DNA of 64,000 bases from Rhizoclosmatium globosum (Eukaryota > Chytridiomycota > Chytridiomycetes > Chytridiales > Chytriomycetaceae): positions 558,001-622,000 of the forward strand of contig MCGO01000012.1 of assembly GCA_002104985.1 (NCBI GenBank), given 5' to 3'. The notes beneath the pieces were generated by a model. That model had not been told where the DNA came from. It saw only the letters and a program-made list of their open reading frames with translations, and ran no database searches. Positions 33,484 through 46,086 of this stretch are shown here, piece by piece. The position numbers and the translations under genes were made by a program. How positions within the stretch are numbered: position 1 is the first letter of the stretch; the number at the start of each line of letters is the position of its first letter.

Positions 33484-36400
33484 ATGCAACTTAATGTGCA
33501 TTTGACTATGTGTGTGTAATAATACGGGAACTAGGTCCAGGTCTGTTTGGATGCTTTCAGGCGGGTCCTGCGAACTCAGCAAGCAGAGCCAACATCACCT
33601 TCAATTGTCGATTCATACCGCTCGCTGCTCTCGAATAGTGTGGTGACCGATGCTCTGCCAGAGGTAATTGGACTATTGACAGCACTTGAGCTTACCTCTC
33701 GATACAGGTGGCAAACATCCAAGACTCTCCCATCCACGCCCTGCAATTCGTTGTTCATCTCAACTACGCAAAGTACCTTCTACCAACCGACAAATCTCTA
33801 GCGAAATTGCATTTTAAAAAGGTTTCTTGGTTCACTCGCAACTCCTGATTCATTAACGTTCAGAAAAGGCCACTGAAGTGGATCCTTCAAGCTGTCATGC
33901 CTGGATTCAGTTGGGCACAGTCGCGTTAACCACGAATGACTCACCCCTTGCGTGTCGTGCATTTGAACGCGCTCTACAAAAGTGTCAGAACAAGATTGAA
34001 TATTGGAATGCTTTGAAAGGACTCAGCGAGGTACATTCATCATTCATTCAGGCTGTCTGAATCTCAACCATTTTTTCTATCAGGCTACCTTTGCCATTGG
34101 TGACTTCGCATCTTGCAGCTCTGTCTTATCCCTTGCACTTCCACTGAACCCATCCTACGAAAGGGGAATTCAAATGAAGGAAGAAATTGAGAAGGAACAA
34201 AGTGATTCACTCAACATAAATACTCGTCCAAAATCTATTCACATACCTGAACAATTATCTGCTCGGACTCTGGCTCTTTCAGACTGGAGTTGGAAAGAAT
34301 ATGGCACATTACTTCTTGAGGCGTTTTCATGTGACGAGAAGGACTATGATAAGCCGTTGTTGAGTCTCCCTATCACAGTTGTGTTTGAGGAAAAGGAGGA
34401 TTTGGCTGACATTCAACCTGTTGAAGTTGCAGCTGATGATGCTGAGGATGAAGAAATGCAAGATAACGCTGAAGATGATGACGAAGATGATGGTGGAGGA
34501 GATGACGGGGAAAAAGATACAAAAGCTGAAGATGCGGATACTGTGGAAATGACAGCAGAGTCCACTTCTATCGAACTTGCAGTGTCTGAGGAAATTCAAA
34601 ATTCTGAAACGAAAGCCAACGAAGAAACTGCAACTCTTGAAACTGACGAAGCAAAGGCATCAGAAGAGAAGGGAGCAACTGAAGACCCCCAACCTGAAAT
34701 TGAAGCTGAACCAGAGGCAGACGAAGAAACTCCACCAACCACAACGAAAACATCTCCCCTAAAGCGTAAAAAGCGATTCAGAGACTTGGAATCTCGGTAA
34801 CAACACACACACACTCTTGCCTTTCCCTCCAACTTAAATACATGTCAACAGTGCTTCAAAACGAGGCCGAAAAGGCGCGACAGAAGCTCCAACAACACCC
34901 GAAGAAGAAACACCTGTAGAAAACGACCTCCTCACAGATGAAGAGTTTTACACGACCATCACAGAAGACGTTCTTCCCTCCACGGGGGATATCACAGCCC
35001 TTACCTACGGAGAGGAGCAGTTTGGACGCGCCTTTTTAGAGGTTTTCGAAAAGCGACTCGTTGATGCAAAATTGGGTCGTGTTGCTGCTGAAGTGGAGGA
35101 AGAGGATGGGTTTGTAAAACCTGCCTTGGTAGATTCTATTGAATCTCCATTGAACAATACGAATCCATTCATGGGCGTTGACGCTGTTCGGGAATTCGTG
35201 GATTTACAAGCGGGTAAAAACGTTGTGGAAGTTGTTGTTGATTTTATCTTGCGGATGGTTGTCGTTGAGGAGGAGGATGGAAGTGTTCGGAATTTGTTTG
35301 TGGAGTGTAAATGGCCCAGTGGGATACGTGATGTTGTTGTGGAGTTGGTTTGTGAGGTTGAAGCGAAAGGAGGGTCGTTTTCGAAAATCTGTGGGGCGGC
35401 GTTGGAGAATGGGAAGGAGAAGAAGGGGTTGGAGGTGAGAATAGGTTCTACTTGGTGTGAGTCATTTTTGACGCGTTTAATTAGGTAGTCCTTGCGATTT
35501 GTGAGCTCTTGTTTGACCGTGTTCTGGAGTTGAAGACACAAAACGATACTGTGGGTGTCGAGAAAGTAACGGGAGTGTTAGAAGTTTGGTGGGCTATTAT
35601 TTGTCAGACTGTTGCGCTGAATTCAAATGTCGTGAACTCAATGGGAGATGAATGGCTGCTTCGGTGAGTGCAAAAAGTTGGTTTTTGGATGATAGCTGAT
35701 AATGTATTTTAGAAAATACTGGGTCCAAGCACAAATGAACGAGCACTTTAACCATATTAGTAGTGCCGTGGATACGTACAAGGATTGCCTGGAAGTGTCT
35801 TTCAGACGAAAGAATCTCCCGGCCGTTGTACTAGCCAATTGGTTTGTGAGACTCTTGGACCATCTGAACGAATACCAACATTTTTATAAACTCACAGCCG
35901 CTTCCATTCAAAAATCAGTAAAGAAACCATCAAGAGCCGGTTGCAGTCTATTTCGTTGGAGCAATATCTTCGACTTGCTGAAAATGAGTTCAGTCATGGC
36001 AATTTCAAGTCTGTCCTCAACAAACTACATCCATTCCTGTTTCAAGATAACACTTTCCCCGCCTGGTTTTCTGCACTTTTGTTTCCGGACACTGCAGCCG
36101 CTGCTTCGAACTACTCGTTCTTGACAAATGCTCTTGTCTTGGAGCTTGAGGTTTCGCAACGGATTCGTATTCTAACTATGCTTGAAAGGGCGTATAGTCA
36201 AACGGGAATGGTGACAGAGTTGTTCATCGCACGGGTTTTCCTAGTCGTATCCGAAGTTCGAAATGTTCTAACTCTGAAGGGACCGGAGCTCTTAAAGCGA
36301 ATCGCAACCTTATCAACAATCTTGAAGAACTTGTTGGATATGTTGGTATTGAATGAAGGTCAGGATTTATTCCGGATTCTGAAGGACAATGATGCAATGC

Positions 36401-39400
36401 TTCCCGTGCTTGATTTTATGGGATGTTCGTCCACCGAAAATGTTATTAAGGACGTACTCTCGGGATTATTTGCTGCTGCGAGACTAGCATGGGTGATTGT
36501 AAAGTTATGCAGTTTCAAACGATATCAACGAGACGATGTTTTGGTCAACTTTGCACTTCGAACATGGAGTGTCATGTATTACGTGTGTAAAACTCTGGAA
36601 ACGAAGAAAGCGAAGCGTGTTGGTTTAGAATGGCTGTTTTTGGCTCACTCTCAGTTGGGAGAAGTTAGTATCTGTGGACGAGACGATGGTAAGTTAAAAC
36701 CCTGGTTTCCTTATTCATGATGATTAACGCATAGTGCAGCTTTCTTCCTGAATTTGGTGATTCGTATTTGTTTGGCAAAGAAAGGCGGCGAATCAATGAG
36801 TGAATTGTATCAAGGATTTTGTTGTCTTTATGGATTAACGAACACGGTTTGTGATTCACGGTCATTTTGTATTTGCTTCTGACATTTCTTGTCAGGTTGA
36901 CCCTGATTCGCCTCTGCTTGAGCATAACAGCGACCTGCGTGATTTTGATGAAAAAGCGGCCGCGGCTGTATTCGCCCCCCTCTCCAAATTTGTGAAGGAC
37001 AAACTTGCAACGCAAAACTACAAATCCATCACCTCAGATATCCGAGACAGTATCGATACGATTTCTGAAAAGTTTTCAGAACCGCCCTTTAAGAATTGTG
37101 AGTCGTTATTAATCTGACAAGGAGGAAACTTATTTTTATTGCTATGTAGATGAGGTTTCCCTCAATCGTTCCTTAATTGACAAGTTCTTGGTATCTGGTA
37201 TTCACGGAAAGCAGACCCGGTCGATCGGAATTGTGGCAGTTATTCCGCATAAGGTTGAATACTATGGTACGTTTCAATCCTCACTTCTTTAAGAAAACCT
37301 AAATGAAAGGCGGTCACTAGATTTGTACAAAGATATCTTTTTTATTCGCGGAAAGCTGTCATGTATTCAAAGGCGTGCTGTCGTGGGTGTCAAGACAAAG
37401 AAGAGTTTTGAAAGCTTGGAAATTGCGTCTGAAGAATTCTTGGTTTGTTCTTTTTCCCTCAAAATTGGTGTTTTGTCCTAAAACTCAAACAGCATAATTT
37501 GTACATGAATCCATTCAGTGTGAATGCATGGCTCTTGTCTGCCGATGTTTACTGTTCTCTATCATATGAGTATTTATCATGGAATGCCAATGATATTATT
37601 GCAAACATTCAACTCATTCGAGAATACCAACTGGTTCGTTTATTCTGGATTTGGGATCCTTGCTTCTTAATCACACATATTCACAGAAATCATTCCACTG
37701 TTACGAGCAAGTACTGTGTCTTTTGAAAGACCGCCAATTCACAGTTTTCAATGACGGCCAAATCGAATCCAACTTGACTGTTGCAGAACACTCTTTGTTT
37801 TCGTGGGGAAACTTTGGATTCCTGTGTTATTCAATGATTGCATCGCCGATTAACTGTATCGCTGTCAAATCGTCTACATTGAAAAGTCGTACTGTCTGGG
37901 CTTCACGATATGCAGAAATGAACTCCAATGCAGCTTTGGTGGCAGAAGGCTTTGATACAGTAGAAGCCGCTGAGGCACTTGGAAAATCAATCCTACTAAG
38001 TCGTGGAATCGAAGCTTTTCGGATGGCGCATAAAGCCGATTCTGCGGAATGGCGATATCCTTTCATGTTGGGGAAGATGAGCATCATGTCTGACCAAGAT
38101 GTTGAAGTGGTTGTTGACTATTTCGAAAAAGCTATTGAATTGCTTCCTGAAGATTCAGGGATGAAAGAGCAGGAAACCATTTTGGACGTTCATTATTGCT
38201 TGGTTTCGTTTTTGTGTAAGCGTTTGTATGCTGGTAAAGTGGAGGTGAGTCATTGTGCGAATGTCAAGAAAGGTGTATTTTAAAGGTGATCTCTTCAGCC
38301 GGATTATGTCATTGCTGTTTTGGAAAAGTCTACACTTAACAAGGATGGATCTATGACCCCAACGGAGACGGAAGCTCGCGAGGATCGTACTATGGAAGCC
38401 TATGATAAGATACAACAAGAATTGACATACATGAAACTGATTGACAAGAAGAAGTGGCAACATCGTCCTTACTACAAGGTAACATTACATTTTTCTATTG
38501 ACAGAGAATGCTGACCGTGTCATGAAAGTCTTATTGGCTGTACAAGAATATATATAATGACTTGGAGAAAGCGAAGGCGGAACTTCTCAACATTTTCCAA
38601 TTGAGATCTAATGCACGATCGTTCATAAACTTTTGGAAACCAGAGTTTGAAAGGCATGAACCCAAATATTTCAACCATAAGCCCATTTCTCATTACCGAA
38701 ATTTTTAGACCTGGGAGACACTACGTGTACATCCACAAGTACACCATGGCCCTAATTTCCGTACTCCGAGACTTAAAAGACTTGGAATCCCTTCGCCACC
38801 TCGTCCGCAAATCCCAAAAAGCGTACGACGTTCTGTTATACCCACAAGCCGTCTGGAAAGCCGGTTTCGACGCCATGAACGAGCTCCTCCTTGAAAAAGT
38901 CAAGGAAGTCACTTGGACCCAATTTGTGAAAACGATTCCTCAAAAGGAGTTTTTGGCGCATGCTCCTGCACTTGAGAAGAAGTTTATGTGGAGTAATAAC
39001 GAGGAGAGGACTGAGGATGCGAGTTTTTTGCATACTGCGTTTCATTTGAAGAAGTTGAATGAAGGGATGGAGGATGATACGTTGGTAATGTGTTATTCGT
39101 CATTCGTGTGTCTTCTAAAGTGACTTTTTTAAGATTTCTCGAATTCTGGTCTTGTTGTACTGCAAGTTGTTTCTCGCTCATTTAGAAACGAATGCGTCGG
39201 TGGAGGAGAATGAGACCCTGGCTGAGGATTCTTCTAGCTACTTTGCGTTAGTTCTTCGCCGTTGTCTGGTTGCTTGTAAGATTCCTTGGAACAAGAGGCC
39301 AACTGCGGAGCAAGATGCTGGAGAAGCTGAAGGTGATGCGAATGCCGCGACAAATGGGGCCGAAAGTTCTCAAGGGGTAGCAACTGAGAATGGTACAGCA

Positions 39401-39634
39401 AGGGTCGAGGGAAATGACGTGATGCAAGGAGTTGAAGCTCTTGAAACTTCTGTGGAGAATACTGGGACTCATACATCACCTGAGAAAAATGGACTGAATG
39501 CAATTGATGCTCCTGTTCAAGGCGTGGAAGATGTGGAAGCTCTGGATCCGGCGCAGTTTGAAAACATCTTTAATATGAATCCTTTCGTTAAGGACAAGGA
39601 AGGTGATATTAGTGTTGTACATGAGGAGATATAA
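33484..39634 (+). CDS. HIR3: HIR complex subunit Hir3 / CABIN1 homolog
   Basis: About nineteen exons: 33484..33495 (uncertain), 33535..33663, 33708..33821, 33869..34030, 34084..34796, 34852..35434, 35485..35663, 35713..35841, 35898..36688, 36740..36846, 36896..37097, 37150..37266, 37321..37442, 37493..37633, 37687..38244, 38299..38478, 38529..38653, 38709..39084, 39134..39634, about 1745 aa. The HIR complex deposits H3-H4 outside S phase and represses histone genes. TPR helices near the start (HAWIQLGTVALTTNDSPLAC), an acidic stretch, basic RASKRGRKG, ANCRFHSKIS and RPGRHYVYIHKYT blocks fit Hir3/CABIN1. Intron 38654-38708 is GC-AG. The start is unsure: frame is open upstream of 33547 without an ATG unless the 12-nt first exon is used. 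Confidence 0.7.
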
Positions 39635-39751
39635 CAAGGAATAAATTGAGAACTTTTGTATTCATACGATTCGTGTGACTGTAGCTCAACTCGAAATATA
39701 TCATGAGGCATTTATTACTTATATGAGAAAGCAATGAACTTTGACAGGTGA

Positions 39752-40514
39752 CTACTTCTTGGCGGCGGCACCCTCCTTCTTGGAAGCACGGTACTTTGCA
39801 ACCTCCTTTGTAACCTCAACATCCAATTCATTGGCAGTCTTCTTGAACAAACCAATATCAAACAAGCTGTGAGTCCAAACAAAGAGTGGAGCCAAGACCA
39901 AAGGCTGGAACGCATTGTCAAGGAAAGCAGGAGCGCGTCCTTCATAGATTCTGTGACCGAGAATCTGAGCAATCCATGAAGTAACCCAAATACCAGCAGC
40001 AGCAACGAATGGGTCAACGCCGGTCCACTCAAGACCGTGTTTCACAAACTCTTGGGCACCGTAAGCAAAACCGAGAACAACAACTCCAGCAGAACCACCA
40101 ATAAGAGGATGCAAGATTGTGTAGTATCCTGTTTTTCAGGTTGTTCATGTGTCAATATTTGTCATATTTATCCCACACATCAACGCCACCCAAATAGGGG
40201 TGATGTATGCAGTAGTCTCTTTGTTTCATATCACTTTTCTGAACGGAACATACCAGCATATCCAATAGCACCCGCCCACATGATCTTTGGTTCATAGTAT
40301 GCAGCCATAGCGAAGGAGGACCACAAAATCTAGTTAGGGGGGGGGGGTAATAAAAGGTCCAATCAGTTCTCGGCGCTTTAACTCTGGAGTGGGCTGGTTG
40401 AGTTACCGATGGAACAAAGACAGTGTGAATCGCCTTGTTCTTTTCGTCAACGTGGTAGGCGGCGTACGAGACGTACTGGCGACGGAAGTCAAAGAGGCCA
40501 ACACCAACTCCCAT
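39752..40514 (-). CDS. Mpo1-like ER membrane protein (DUF962)
   Basis: Exons 40514..40407, 40329..40254, 40128..39752, giving 186 aa. Start MGVGVGLFDFRRQYVSYAAY, then AIHTVFVPS, the typical DUF962 N-terminus; HxxxxNxxIH-like histidines appear as AYHVDEKNKAIH. Four hydrophobic helices follow, with SWIAQILGHRIYEGRAPA and QPLVLAPLFVW. Yeast Mpo1 is an Fe2+ dioxygenase acting on 2-hydroxy fatty acids in phytosphingosine breakdown. Intron 1 contains a C11 run (G11 on the plus strand, 40337-40347) just before its branch site. Intron 2 is 125 nt, longer than usual here. The C-terminus is lysine-rich. Confidence 0.8.
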
Positions 40515-40813
40515 TATGCTTGAATTTTTTTGAATGGTTTTCTCATGGGGCATTCCGACACTTGTCTCTGACAAATACGCGGAAAAATAACTGGAAAAAA
40601 TAAAGTTACTGATTAGGTTTTGGTGGCTGAATGAAAGGAAGGATGTTGGGGATAGAAGGTGACCGTGTTGTTAGCATACGATTCCAATGATATTTGAGCT
40701 AGCCTAGATGTTGAATATGTTTTATTAAAAGAAGTACCTTCTTCTTTTCCATGTCAATATAAAGGTTTTTTTAAGGTTCATCTTGCCAAAAAAGGGAAGG
40801 AGTTGAACAGCAC
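40515..40813. promoter_or_regulatory. Divergent interval, Mpo1-like / bestrophin-like
   Basis: About 300 bp between divergent starts. No gene or clear TATA box seen. Confidence 0.3.
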
Positions 40814-41998
40814 ATGCCCTCAACACCAAGACCAGCAACGTCAACGTCCACACTCGGAACACTGTTTCTGGCAGCCACATCAAGTGGATCAAGTGAGGCA
40901 TCTGAGGCGGCTGGTGTTCCGCTTCAGCAATTGACGTTGAGAACCAAGGCCTCCGACGCGACGCTTTCACCTTCGACGGTTGATTCGCGCACCGAAACAG
41001 TTCCGAGTCTTTCGACGTTGACGCGATGGCAGCATTCGCACGTGTTTGATCGCGTGCCAAACCCGAACTTTGACCACAAACCGAAACCACATCTCGAGTC
41101 GCATCCACCCGCATTCATCCGCCGCGTTGCCCTTGAACTACTCACTGCCTCGACTGTGCCTGTGGTCCTGACTGCGCTTTGGTCCGCGGTTGTGTGTGCG
41201 GTGGGCGCATCCATCAAGGACCCGTTTCCGAATTCACAGTCAGTCACCATCGTCCTCGGTATCTCTCTGTCGCTTCTGCTTGCGTTCAGACTGAATACTG
41301 CTAACGATCGCTTCTGGGAAGGCTGTAAAGTCTGGTACGCTGTCAAATTCCACTGCTTGAACCTGTCGCGCATGGTTTCTGTTATGGTGACTCCTGCAAC
41401 GCAACAAGAACTCATGAGTAAAAGATGCGCAATTGATTTGTTGCCTGCGTTCGCGTTTGCCGTGCGGCATGAGTTAAGAGGAGAGTTGGGTGATCCAAAC
41501 ACGTTTGGGGATATGGCGGAGTACTTGGTACACTTTCCACACGTTGCACTTAATCCAACTCCAATGAATGTACTGCTTGAGTTGCAGCGATATCTCGCAG
41601 ACTGTGATCAATCTGTTCTGGCGATGCATAATACTATCGTGTCACTCTCAGACCAATGTGCTATTCTTGAAAGAATCAGGCATACTCCGATCCCGGCAGC
41701 TTACAGCCTGCATCTGTCCAATATTCTCTTTTTGTACTTGGCGGCTCTTCCGTTCCAATTATACCCACAAATGGGCTGGTTTGCTGTTCCTGCCTCTGCT
41801 ATTGTTTCGTTTGTTATGCTTGGAATCACGGCTATCTCAGTCGCGATTGAAGATCCGTTTGGGGATGATTTGCATGATTTACCAACCGATGTTTATTGCC
41901 AAGATATTGCTGCTGCCATCAATGAGGCTGTTGATTTGCGTGTACCTAGTCATCCAAAAGGATCTTCCATGGGTTGGGATGCGCCCAAAGATATTTGA
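40814..41998 (+). CDS. Bestrophin-like (RFP-TM/UPF0187) anion channel
   Basis: Single exon, 394 aa. A Ser/Thr-rich cytosolic N-terminus of about 95 aa precedes the membrane domain. AFRLNTANDRFWEGCKVWY is the bestrophin/YneE family signature (FRTNTAYDRFWEGR in others). LPFQLYPQMGWFAVPASAIV and the acidic EDPFGDDLHDLP near the C-terminus are also typical. It probably forms a pentameric chloride/anion channel in the plasma or vacuolar membrane. Confidence 0.85.
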   Translation: MPSTPRPATSTSTLGTLFLAATSSGSSEASEAAGVPLQQLTLRTKASDATLSPSTVDSRTETVPSLSTLTRWQHSHVFDRVPNPNFDHKPKPHLESHPPAFIRRVALELLTASTVPVVLTALWSAVVCAVGASIKDPFPNSQSVTIVLGISLSLLLAFRLNTANDRFWEGCKVWYAVKFHCLNLSRMVSVMVTPATQQELMSKRCAIDLLPAFAFAVRHELRGELGDPNTFGDMAEYLVHFPHVALNPTPMNVLLELQRYLADCDQSVLAMHNTIVSLSDQCAILERIRHTPIPAAYSLHLSNILFLYLAALPFQLYPQMGWFAVPASAIVSFVMLGITAISVAIEDPFGDDLHDLPTDVYCQDIAAAINEAVDLRVPSHPKGSSMGWDAPKDI

Positions 41999-42116
41999 TA
42001 CCCCCCTTGCATTTTTATATAAAATAACTTATCACATTTATTATAGTTTATTAATTTGTTTTTATATTTTGGAGAAAGACTTGTTTCTGTTGCTTAAAAC
42101 TTGGTTTATTCAAGCA

Positions 42117-43896
42117 ATGACGTCGTTGCCCTCGTCGCGAGCGCCGCCACTTTCCGCGCTCTTTGCCAAACTCAAAGTATCGGAAGACGAAAACAAGGCG
42201 CCGGTGTCCTTGTCGGCTTCAAAGGCTTCAACCGCTTCGAAGACAGTGTCCGAGAACAAGTCCGAGAACAACTTAAACAAGTTGAAACCAGCGCCAACCA
42301 AGGCAAATGCATCCATCTCACTCTCACACTCACTCGCAAAGCCATTCAAACCACCCACACTCGCGCCAACTGGTCTGCCGCTCAAGCCAACGCGCATGCC
42401 TGGTTTGCTGCCAAAACCTCAAGTTGGACAAGCAAGAGTCCGAACAGACAACACCAACCCACCACAGCCACAGCCATCCACCTCACTCCAACCACACACC
42501 CAACTAACTCTCACAAAAACCCAATCGAAAGTCCTCCGCCTCATCGTCACCGACCGCCAAAACGTCTTTTACAGCGGCGGCGCAGGAACCGGAAAAAGCA
42601 TGCTCCTCCGCCAAATCATCCTCGCCCTCAGAAAAACATTCCCACAACCAGGCCAAGTCGCCGTCACAGCTCCCACGGGAATCGCAGCCGTGAACATCAA
42701 CGGCTGCACAATCCACAGCTTCGCTGGCGTCGGCCTCTTGACTGGATCCGTGAATGAAATCGTTGCCGTAATTCAGAAGAGTAATCGGACGTTGGCGAGG
42801 TGGCGTAATACAAAGGTGCTTGTGATTGATGAAGTGTCGATGGTGGATGGTGAGATGTTTGATAAGTTGGAGCAAGTCGCGAGGCACGTGCGAGGGAATA
42901 CGGCGTCGTTTGGTGGAATACAGGTAATATGTGTGTCTTAATAACACCTCCCCTCCCTTTGTAAAGAACAATAGCGCTCATTCCTTTCTGGTACAGCTTG
43001 TTGTCACTGGCGACTTTTTCCAACTCCCACCCGTCTCCCGTACCACCACCACCTGCAAATTCGCGTTCGAAGCATCCAGCTGGTCCCGCTGTTTCCCAAG
43101 CCACGACCACATGATCCAACTAAAAGAAATATTCCGGCAGAAGGATCCAACGCTCGTGGATCTATTGAACCAGCTCAGAATCGGGACGTGTCTGCCTGAC
43201 TCGGCTGACCTTTTGAAGTCGCTCGCGCGGCCTATTCGGAATGAGGATGGGCTTTGGCCGACGGAGCTGTTTGCTACGAGGGATCAAGTTGCGGCGGCGA
43301 ATCGGGCGAGGGTGCAGCTGATTCCCGGGGAGTTGGTGAGGTATAAGGCGAGGGATGTGGGGGTTACTGTGGATCAAGTACGGAAACTGTCGGATGTGTG
43401 TTTGGCGCCGGAAATTTTGGAGGTGAAGGTTGGGGTTCAAGTGATGCTGCTCAAAAATATCAAGGAGGAAACTGAGGCTGGTGGTGGCGGCGGCGGTGGG
43501 GACATTGTGGTGGAACTTGTGAATGGGACGCTTGGAATTGTGGTTGAATGTGAGATGGACTCTGTTGTGGTTGACTTTGTTGTTGGTGGGGTTGTGAAAC
43601 GGAGGTGTGTGGGTCGAGAAGAGTGGAGCATCAAGGACGCGTTTCAAAACGTGTTGGCTATGCGGAAGCAGATTCCGTTGATGCTTTCGTATGCCATGAG
43701 TATTCACAAGTCGCAAGGGCAGACGCTGGAGAGATTGAGAGTGGATTTGGGGAGGGTTTTTGAGAGTGGACAGAGTTATGTTGCACTTTCGAGGGCGACT
43801 AGTTTGGATGGGATGCAGGTGCTCAATTTTGATGCGAGTAAGGTGAAGGCGGATGCAAGAGTTATTCAGTTTTACAAGATGTTGGATACAATTTGA
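42117..43896 (+). CDS. PIF1: PIF1-family DNA helicase
   Basis: Exons 42117..42923 and 42997..43896, 568 aa. ATP-dependent 5'-3' helicase acting on G-quadruplexes, telomeres, or mitochondrial DNA. The first 130 aa are low complexity (S/P/K). Walker A is YSGGAGTGKSMLL, motif Ia TAPTGIAAVNING, Walker B LVIDEVSMVDGEMF, motif III TGDFFQLPPV, a C-terminal SIHKSQGQTLERLRVDLG and YVALSRATSLDGMQVLNFD (motifs V-VI). A Gly8 insertion (43481-43501 region) lies before the SH3-like part. The start was chosen as the first ATG after the bestrophin gene that leads into the S/P-rich tail. A frame remains open upstream into that gene. Confidence 0.9.
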
Positions 43897-44653
43897 GACA
43901 TCTATCCAAAAAGTCACTTGAATCTGAGAATAGCTGTATCTATAGTTTCCATTCCACAAATCAACATATTTTCTGATGCTTTTTTTCGAATTCAACACAA
44001 TCTTTTCATTGGAAAGGGGAGAAGGCAAAATCAAGAACAAACCACACCCAGGATGTTTATTGAAACCAGGACTAAGCCGTTGGGAAAATCCGAAATCCAA
44101 TACGTACTAATACGTACTCAATTCATTGTTTGGCTGCTGCTGAAATATTGATGGGAATGTATGACTGTGGTGCTGCCCTATTGCCATCTACATTTTTAGC
44201 ATCCAGGATTCCGATCATCCCAAAATTAATATCAAAGAATTATTTGTGTGGAATAATCAAAAGAAATCTGAGACCAACAGCTTATTAATATCACGATTGG
44301 TGATTTAACGGTGGCAGAGGCATGAACAATCAGATGAACAGTCCGCTTTCAACACAGTAATTCTATTGGAAGCGAAGATGGCTTTAGTAAGTATGGAGAG
44401 CTATAAGATGCATTATAAGCGCAGCTTCAACGAAAACAAAGTTTGTAACTTTTGGTTGTGTTGCCCGTGCGAATTGCGAACCAAGCCGCAAACAACCACC
44501 ACATTTCAAATGCCTTGCGACAAACAATCAAAACAAACAGACACCCGTGCAGATTTCGCCATGCCGAATCACAATGTTGCGTCACCTGTCTGAGACTGAT
44601 ATAAAAGGCAGAGGGACCTCCCTCTCTCAGCACACATCGAAAACGAGACTCCA
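43897..44653. other. 757-bp intergenic region, no gene recognised
   Basis: Short open frames only, none with a family pattern or splice structure. It holds a small direct repeat TACGTACTAATACGTACT near 44102-44118 and the TATA box of the next gene. Possibly an unrecognised non-coding RNA, but nothing supports one directly. Confidence 0.4.
44600..44608 (+). promoter_or_regulatory. TATA box of the dioxygenase gene
   Basis: TATAAAAGG lies 46 bp upstream of the ATG at 44654 with CTCTCTC initiator-like sequence between. A consensus TATA box suggests regulated expression. Confidence 0.6.
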
Positions 44654-45827
44654 ATGACATACGAACAAGTGACCGAAGCGACTGCCGCGCTCTCTCTCAA
44701 GCCACAGGCACTGAAACGACAGCCTCTGAAGAGAAACTTTAGCCTTGACAAGTTGTACCCAAGCTTCAAGGTTCAGCCCCACATTGGAACCGAATTCGCG
44801 AAAGAGTACGCCATCCCTCCATCACAACAACACACTCTCTAACAACACTCTCTCACCATATAAAAACAGAGTCAAAATCCGCGATCTCCTCAACGCGCCA
44901 AACACCGACGAACTCTTCCTCGACCTCGCCGTCCTCATCGCCGAACGAAACGTTGCCTTCTTCCGCGACCAAGACCTCACCTGGGACGAACAAAAAGAAT
45001 TCGCAGACCGCCTCGGACGCGCCTCAGGAAAACCACCCACCTCCGGCCTCCACTCGCACCCAATCAGCGAATCAAGCGACGAATTCGGAGACAAGAACTA
45101 CGCAATCAACTCGGAACTCGGAAAGAAATTCGCAAAGCTGCGCGACGAGGTCCGCACGGAACTGCATTCCTCCGCGTGGCATTCGGACGTGACGTTTGAG
45201 GTTGTCACGCCGGATTATACGGTGCTTCGGTTGCGTGAGCTTCCTCCTGAAGGCGGGGACACGTTGTGGGCTAGTGCCTTTGAGCTGTATGAGAGGCTTT
45301 CTCCCGCCTTTGCTGCGTTCCTTGAGGGGCTTACTGCAACACACACGGGTGATGGGTTCATTGCTTTGAACAAGGCTGGCTTGGTTAGCATTAACCCAGG
45401 TCCACGTGGTGCGCCAGAAGACGTTGGTACTCACTTGTCCACTTCTCATCCAGTTATCCGAACAAACCCAATCACTGGATGGAAGGGCGTGTTTGTGAAC
45501 CATGGGTTTACGAGACGTATTAATGAGCTCAGCAAGGATGAATCTGATGCAGTGTTGAAGCACTTGTTCAACTTGTACACGCAAAACCATGACTTGCAAG
45601 TTCGTTTCAAGTGGAATAAGCATGATGTTGCTGTGTGGGACAACAGAAGCTCTGTGCACGCTGCTACCCGTGACTTTGAGGATCACTGGACAAGAGTTGG
45701 AGAGCGTAGTGCTAGTTTGGGTGAAGCACCATACTTTGACCCTGCCTCCACTTCCAGAAGACAAGCTCTTGGTATCCCTCCTCCTCCAGCGCGTCGTGCT
45801 CACTTGGCTTCTTTGGCCGACAAGTAG
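44654..45827 (+). CDS. TauD/TfdA-family Fe(II)/2-oxoglutarate dioxygenase
   Basis: Exons 44654..44805 and 44870..45827, 369 aa. Cupin-fold dioxygenase: SSAWHSDVTFE gives the HxD iron ligands, SVHAATRDF the distal His, and the following WTRVGER an Arg for 2-oxoglutarate. FFRDQDLTWDEQKEFADRLG is the conserved N-terminal helix. In fungi such enzymes release sulfite from taurine or sulfonates, or oxidise other small acids; the substrate is not predictable. The TATA-box promoter fits nutrient control. Codon use is strongly C-ending in exon 2, suggesting high expression. Confidence 0.85.
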
Positions 45828-46086
45828 ATTCTCTAGTAGTTGGATTATCACTTTAGTATATAGGCAATAAACCGATTAAAATATATACTCTAACCTTCAA
45901 AACTGATTAAATGTTCCTAGTTTTGGGAATTTGTTTTGGGAAGGACTTTGTTATTCCCCGACACAATGGCTCACTCATCCATAGCACAAGAGCCTTGACA
46001 AACATATATCATGTTCAGGTAGATAAGAAAACGAACTTTATTTGCGATACAGTGATACACATTATGTACAATGCATCATCCTAAAC

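Noticed and set aside
43162..44100. A 312-codon open frame antisense to the PIF1 helicase
   Set aside because: It mirrors the helicase coding sequence, is His/Pro/Asn-rich as reverse frames of GC-biased codons are, and has no family pattern.
45072..45851. A 259-codon frame antisense to the dioxygenase
   Set aside because: The plus strand holds all dioxygenase motifs, and the antisense frame shows none.
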